Source: Poronia punctata (lineage: Eukaryota > Ascomycota > Sordariomycetes > Xylariales > Xylariaceae). From it: a stretch of DNA of 64,000 bases. The position numbers were made by a program, and so were the translations under genes. Numbering within the stretch: position 1 is the stretch's first letter; the number at the start of each line of letters is the position of its first letter. The stretch is from contig MU401500.1 of NCBI GenBank assembly GCA_022579005.1, positions 1,251 through 65,250 of the forward strand, given 5' to 3'. Shown here in pieces: positions 58,980 to 64,000 of the stretch. The notes under the pieces are model-generated. The model was not told the DNA's origin. It saw nothing but the letters and a program-made list of their open reading frames with translations, and did no database searches.

Positions 58980-59927
58980 ATGCCTTCCGTACCGCCCGCC
59001 AAAATAAACAGCAACGGAAAGCGACCGGCAGAAACCTCGTCGAACAACACGAACAAATCAACCAAATCCCCCAGCAAAGGAGGAGGAGGAGACGGCAACG
59101 GCAACGGCAACAGCGGTAGCGGTAGCGGAACACCGAAACGACAGAGGCGCGAAAATGCCATCAGCGCCAGCATCAAAGACCGGGCAGCATCGCCCACGCC
59201 CACGCCAGCAGCCGCCGCGGCAGCAGCCAAGGCGACCGATTTCGGCACGCACCTCATGACACAACTAACCTACGTCGTGGATTTCTTGAAGGCCAAGGGC
59301 GTTCCCAAGACGTTACAGGAAGTGCTGGACCACCTGACGCTGGGCCATCTCCCGGAACCCAAGATGCGCCTCTTCGTCGGCTTGATGGCCAAGCATCAAC
59401 GTATAGAACATATCCCCGCGCCCAAAGACGTGGCGCAAGAGGATAGATGGCGGATGGGCACCTACCAGTTCAAGGCCAAGATCCCGGGCGTGCACGACAA
59501 GATCTCGCTCCTGTCGCATCTGCAGCAGAAGCGCGACGCCTCGTCGCTCAGCGTCAAGGATCTGAAGGACGGCTGGCCCGATTGCGACCAGGCGTTGACG
59601 GAGCTCGAGAACGAGCACAAGATCCTGGTGGTGCGCACCAAGAAGGATAATATCGCGAAATTCATCTGGTTGGATGACGCGAGGCTCTGGAATACGGTCG
59701 ACACAGAGTTCATTGCCATGTGGCACAAGTGCGAACTCCCCGCGCCCGATGACATGGTGCGCAAACTCATTGCCGTCGGGCAGAAGCCGTCTAGTGAGGC
59801 TCCGCAGAATGTGGCCAAGGTCACGACAAAGGCCGCTAAGAAGAGGAAGAGCACTCGTCCGGCCAAGCACCAGAGTAACGCCCATTTGGCACACTTGCTC
59901 AAGGATTATACCCACCTTAACCGGTGA
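58980..59927 (+). CDS. TFA2: Transcription initiation factor IIE, beta subunit
   Basis: Single exon, 315 aa, using the first ATG after an ACC-rich leader. The N-terminal 80 residues are disordered: Lys/Ser/Asn-rich, a GGGGDGNGNGNSGSGSG run, a basic TPKRQRREN and a PAAAAAAA run. The core begins FGTHLMTQLTYVVDFLKAKG and TLQEVLDHLTLG, the first winged helix. YQFKAKIPGVHDKISLLSHL and LSVKDLKDGWPDCDQAL mark the second, with VVRTKKDNIAKFIWLDD as its beta wing. The C-terminus is basic (KKRKSTRPAKHQ). TFIIE-beta pairs with TFIIE-alpha, recruits TFIIH and helps open the RNA polymerase II promoter. Length and layout match fungal homologues. Confidence 0.93.
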   Translation: MPSVPPAKINSNGKRPAETSSNNTNKSTKSPSKGGGGDGNGNGNSGSGSGTPKRQRRENAISASIKDRAASPTPTPAAAAAAAKATDFGTHLMTQLTYVVDFLKAKGVPKTLQEVLDHLTLGHLPEPKMRLFVGLMAKHQRIEHIPAPKDVAQEDRWRMGTYQFKAKIPGVHDKISLLSHLQQKRDASSLSVKDLKDGWPDCDQALTELENEHKILVVRTKKDNIAKFIWLDDARLWNTVDTEFIAMWHKCELPAPDDMVRKLIAVGQKPSSEAPQNVAKVTTKAAKKRKSTRPAKHQSNAHLAHLLKDYTHLNR

Positions 59928-60719
59928 ACGCGCGACAACTGAAAACAATACACGAGGCTATCATGTACCAGTTGCATTATTTGTCTCAGGCTTGAGGGAA
60001 GGGGGGGAAACAGTTCCGAGATTTTTACATGAATGGGAAAGGGCGTTTAACAAGGATCGGCTATTAAAACTGGCTCGGACAGGACAGGCCAGAAACTATA
60101 GGTCAAGGCGTTGGGTTTCGATGCATTTGCTAGCGTTTAAGTCATTATAGATCATCTTTTTATTCTCTGGCCAGGACAGACTGGGTCTGGCCAGAGATTG
60201 TTTTTTCCCTTGTCAAAGCAAACAACTTACGTGTACATACGCGGTACATGCTCTGGCCAGTCTACGATCAATATCAATCAATGAAGTCAAGCAACATCCC
60301 TATTTCTCAGAGGTGACCGGCTTGATTCGAGACCTTTGGAAACGTCGGTGTTTTGGTTCGAACCTCATTTGGTCCCCTTTTCATCACTCTTTCCATCAAT
60401 GTATGTACGCGTAAAGCTTACTGGTCTTCCCGCCAACACTAAGACCATGAGTCATAAATAGTAAGTAAGGGTGCAGTTACATCTGTAGTCCTGGTCCTTC
60501 CCCCAATAGGGTACGTATATTTGGACACAGGACTCCGTTTTGGTTTCCACTAATTCATTTGCGCGTCTCGTTCCTTCCATTTGCAACCGGATTTTCATCA
60601 AGCAAGTGATGCGGATAGAGGGGCGTCTGGGCCGTGTTAAGACTTTGCGTCTTCAGAGGACATATAGCAGTCTGGCCAGATGTCTACCCATGCCCAGCAC
60701 TGCCGGTCGTCGCCGCCGG
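59928..60719. other. Convergent 3' region, TFIIE-beta / DsbA-like gene
   Basis: Tail-to-tail interval with no gene. TTCGAACC at 60357 resembles a tRNA T-loop but no acceptor or anticodon arm pairs around it. GGCCAGAGA and CTGGCCAG words recur between 60170 and 60260. Confidence 0.45.
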
Positions 60720-61932
60720 TCACCTGGGTGGCTGGCCGTCCCTACGAGCGGCACCTCTCGCAATGGCCTGGTCGCGGGCGGCCTTGTCTGCGCTGCCAGC
60801 ATCAATCACTAGTGTGGAGAGGGTATATTCTTGCTCCGGCTCCATGTTCTGTCGGAGCAGTTCGAATTGGTTTACAAGCAGATCCACCGACTGAAATCCA
60901 CCGTACACCCATCTTTTATTGACGACCATGGTAGGGACGGCAACGATAGGGCCTGGCAATCTGCTTTGCACGGCGAGGCGATTCTTCACCTCTTCGGACA
61001 ATTTGTCGATTGTCCGATCCCACTCTTCGCTGTCCAGCACAGCTTGGAGTTCGACACGCGGAAAACCTGTCACCGACATGGCAGTGTTTAGGAGCATCTG
61101 CGGGTCCGACAGGTCCTCGTCCTGTTCGTGATACCTTCTGCAAATGGCGTCCAAGAGACGCATCTGAAGATCCGGGCCACGCGGTTGTGGCCGCGAAACG
61201 GGTACGTCGGGGGCCCGAAAAGAGTAGGGAGGGTATGGCGGCGGAACTTTCCCAGGCCCGTACATCGTCAACGCTGTGCTTCTCTGCAAAGTAGGCCTTT
61301 CTTGCAATGCAAAGCGAAGCAGTTTATGAGAGTTTCTCGTTTGGCCTGTGCGGCCGTTCCAGCTGAATCTAATACCAGCTTCCTGGCCGAGTCTACTCCA
61401 CAGCTCGAACCGGCTTTCCGGCAGGCCCCGGTATGCGCTATAATAATGTGTTTTAAAGTAGGCTGGTAATGCGCACATCCGTTAGTGAGTGCTCGCTATC
61501 ACATATGATCGTAGCTAGAACGATGGCAAAATAGACCCAAAGTTGGGTGGGCCTCTAAGGTTCATATACGCTTAGCCGCATTGTATATTATAGAGACATC
61601 AACAGGAGATGTGCTCGCAGGGTGTGTGTTGGCATAGACATGGGCTCCCCTTGGTCGAACTTACCGCTAGCCTTTGCCGTAGTTGCAAGAATAGACGGCG
61701 TCGCAGTGATTTCAAATACGGCGTCCGGGTGTCGTTGTTTATAGATATCAATCGCTCGAAATAGATTCTTCATGCCGATGTAACAAAATGGGCAGACAGT
61801 GTCGTGGATAAATTCAATGACGAAATATCTGGTTTCGAGAGACGCCGCCCCTGACCGAACACGACCTTTACCTTTCTCCGTTGAGTTATCGGACAAGTCT
61901 TCGTCAGGTATCAAAAGGTCTTGGACTTGCAT
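60720..61932 (-). CDS. DsbA-family thioredoxin-fold protein (FrnE/2-hydroxychromene isomerase-like)
   Basis: Exons 61665-61932 and 60720-61462. The 202-nt intron has a GTAAGT donor and an ATTACCAG acceptor and restores KASAYFKTHYYSAYRGLP in frame; 336 aa. The thioredoxin strand FVIEFIHDTVCPFCYIGMKN carries a C-x2-C pair (about Cys47 and Cys50). The helical insertion contains LPESRFELWSRLGQEAGIRF and RNSHKLLRFALQ, both typical of DsbA-like oxidoreductases. The cis-Pro strand is VAVPTMVVNKRWVYGGFQSV. The tail is Ala/Arg-rich. Such proteins act as thiol oxidoreductases or glutathione-linked isomerases; the substrate is unknown. The start is uncertain: the frame is open to about 62232 with an ATG at 62224-62226, so a longer N-terminus is possible. 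Confidence 0.85.
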
Positions 61933-64000
61933 CTTTAGTCTGCCCTTCCCGGTATCCTCAGCTACGGCAATGTTATTATAAGGAACGGCGAGGCGAATGA
62001 AACCAGGGGTGTGTGCCACGCGATCCGTAGACGCGTAAATCCCGAGAAGTCGTCGATACGAAACTGTCAATATTCCGGCACGGCTCGACCGGCGTGGTTG
62101 TGGGGAAGAAATGTGGCAACCTATTATGTTGGCTGCTGACAGCACGAATGCGCATCTCGGGGAAGCGGGGACGAAAGGGGCTGAGCCCGCCGAAGTGCAA
62201 CTGCTGGGCGACGGTAAGCCCAGCATGCACAATTTGCAGGCTCTTCCAGAAAAGCAACAGAGGCAGGCGATCCGTGCGTTGTGCTAGAGTGCCGGCGTGC
62301 CGACTGGCATGCTGGGTTCACCCCGTGTAGGTCGGTATATTTGGTTGACAGGTAATGAGTGGACGAGCTATTGACTTAAGCTGGCAGCATACAAGCAAGA
62401 GGCCGTCTTGTAGTCAGGCTGATTAACTAGCAACTTCCTGGCCCATCCCAGGCTGACAAGAGTGGACTCCCATGATCGGATAGCACTTGGTAGGTGCGTG
62501 GATTCCGTAGGAAGGGACTCTTAAGAGTCCCGGTATGCATCACTAATGAATGGAAACAGACGATGTGACAGGTATAAGCCACTCTCTTGGTATGATCCGT
62601 AGGAGGTGCACTTCGACAGACACAGAGGTCATGTCGGCGTAGACAGGTAGTTGGCAAGGTCGAGTTCAGACGTCCAGAGAAGGAGGAGTCGGTGAGTTGG
62701 CCGCGGTTAACTCGGCGATGATAGTAGTAAGTTGAACGCTGTGGGGGATAAAGAGCACACACAGAACTATATGAAAAGAGAAAGAAGAAACGAGTCTCTA
62801 CGTAAAGGATGGGGGCGTACGGTGGTACAAACTGACGCCGTCCCCAGCTAGGTTAGGCAGGTACTGAGATATCACCATATTAGGTGTAATTGCCAATGGG
62901 GTAGATAAATGTAGGTACGATGTGCATGGTGCCTTCCATATAGATGAGATAATTACATGTGACATGAGTGGGGAGCCAAAGGTCTGTATCCCTACGATAC
63001 TCGTAGGACTAGGCACTGACCGCCGCGATATTGCTATTTCTACTGATCACAAATCAAACTCGGCCGTCCCTACAGCATACATACAGCGTACATACAGACT
63101 CGTCTACCCCTACTTGGTCGAGATCGGTTATACTGATCTGTCTCCAACAGACTGCACCTTCATATCGAACCGGCTGCTTTCCGGAATCGAAACATGGTTC
63201 GCGCTAGACTGGACCGAACCAGACTTGGACAAGATCTGATCTCAATACTAATGCCGAGGAAGGTTAGACTAGGCGGGCCCCTAGGCGCCCAGGCATTACC
63301 AGGTACTCGTACATACATAATAATGATAAGGTGGGCGGATAATCGTCTACCTCCAAAAGGTTAAGAAATATAATTTCAACCGTTTCTTGGTCAGTATCTA
63401 GAGGACGGAGAACCGGTAACTTTCGTGCAATGAGCACCTTCTGTAATAGGGATGGAGACTGACGCCTGCAGTTGATATAGAGATACAGAAGATATTGGTA
63501 GGGAAAGTATTACCGACTTTGGGGCAGATGCATACTTACCTAGGTACTCCACATGGGGCTCTCCGAGTCTAGCGTGGCCTTTCATCTTGACCCCCGGCAG
63601 AGGAAAAATACTATATGTCTCAGGTAAACCTACCGTCTTTAATCTGCATGATCGTGATTTATAACATAAAACTAAACAATTAATAGATATTCTGCTCTCT
63701 CTATTCCCTCTCCCTATACAACATCTTGCTACACAACCAATCAGGCAGGGAATCTGCTAGACTAACCTGGGTATAGTAAATAGAACAGGTACCAATGCAC
63801 CCAGCTTTGAGATTCTATGGGTTGCCTATACTATATAGTCAGCATAAGCGGTATATATGTACGGGCTTTTGCAAAAGATGCGGCCTTGCAAAAGACCGCG
63901 GATAAGAGACGATGGAGACCGTCCGGTGCGGTATAGCTTCCGATATTGTAAGTCTTCACCGGCAAATCTTCTTCCAGAAGACAAGAGTTATGATGCATCA
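61933..64000. other. Promoter of DsbA-like gene and intergenic tail
   Basis: No firm gene. The first 300 bases may include N-terminal coding sequence of the DsbA-like gene if the upstream ATG is used. The frame at 62922-63239 is ATG-initiated but shows no motif. TACTCGTA copies lie at 62998 and 63304, and ACCTAGGTA near 63540. The end is AT-rich with no visible feature. Confidence 0.4.

Noticed and set aside
60340..60380. TTCGAACC T-loop-like sequence
   Set aside because: No cloverleaf can be drawn around it.

Overview
The window is nuclear DNA from a filamentous ascomycete (Pezizomycotina, probably Sordariomycetes). Its genes carry short 50-80 nt introns with GTAAGT-like donors and CTAAC/CTAAT branch sites. 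They include fungal hallmarks: an AcuK/ERT1-type Zn2Cys6 regulator, an ExgD-type membrane beta-glucanase, a YAT-type permease and a eukaryotic tRNA-His. There is no operon structure, and CDS models had to be assembled across introns.

Layout. 0-3.5 kb: a 5'-truncated, many-exon protein-kinase-like gene fused to an OTU/papain-like cysteine-protease-type domain and an acidic tail, abutting a homopolymer block at the window edge. 4.9-6.4 kb: secreted M14 zinc carboxypeptidase. 6.8 kb: tRNA-His(GTG), minus strand. 8.5-9.1 kb: small unknown protein. 10.6-11.2 kb: histidine phosphatase. 13.8-15.9 kb: broken SNF2-helicase pieces on both strands. 16.4-18.1 kb: amino-acid permease. 19.5-22.1 kb: divergent COQ3 (ubiquinone) and RIB3 (riboflavin). 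24.0-24.6 kb: unknown protein. 27.2-28.9 kb: RBR E3 ubiquitin ligase. 29.8-30.2 kb: minisatellite. 30.4-31.3 kb: unknown protein. 33.7-37.1 kb: convergent FMN1 (riboflavin kinase) and acuK. 37.1-47.6 kb: a 10.5 kb stretch with no supportable gene. 47.6-52.0 kb: divergent exgD and mitochondrial branched-chain 2-oxoacid dehydrogenase E1-beta. 54.6-62 kb: housekeeping run of actin-capping protein alpha, cytochrome b5, TFIIE-beta and a DsbA-like thioredoxin-fold protein.

Most genes are unrelated housekeeping functions. RIB3 and FMN1 act in the same pathway (an early precursor step and FMN formation) and lie about 11.5 kb apart. COQ3, the E1-beta subunit and AcuK all relate to mitochondrial carbon metabolism, which I regard as coincidental proximity. 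The least ordinary contents are the kinase-protease fusion, the scrambled helicase relics, an RBR ligase with a second C-terminal Cys/His cluster, and an intergenic 8-mer (TACTCGTA/TACGAGTA) that recurs at least 18 times and only outside genes.
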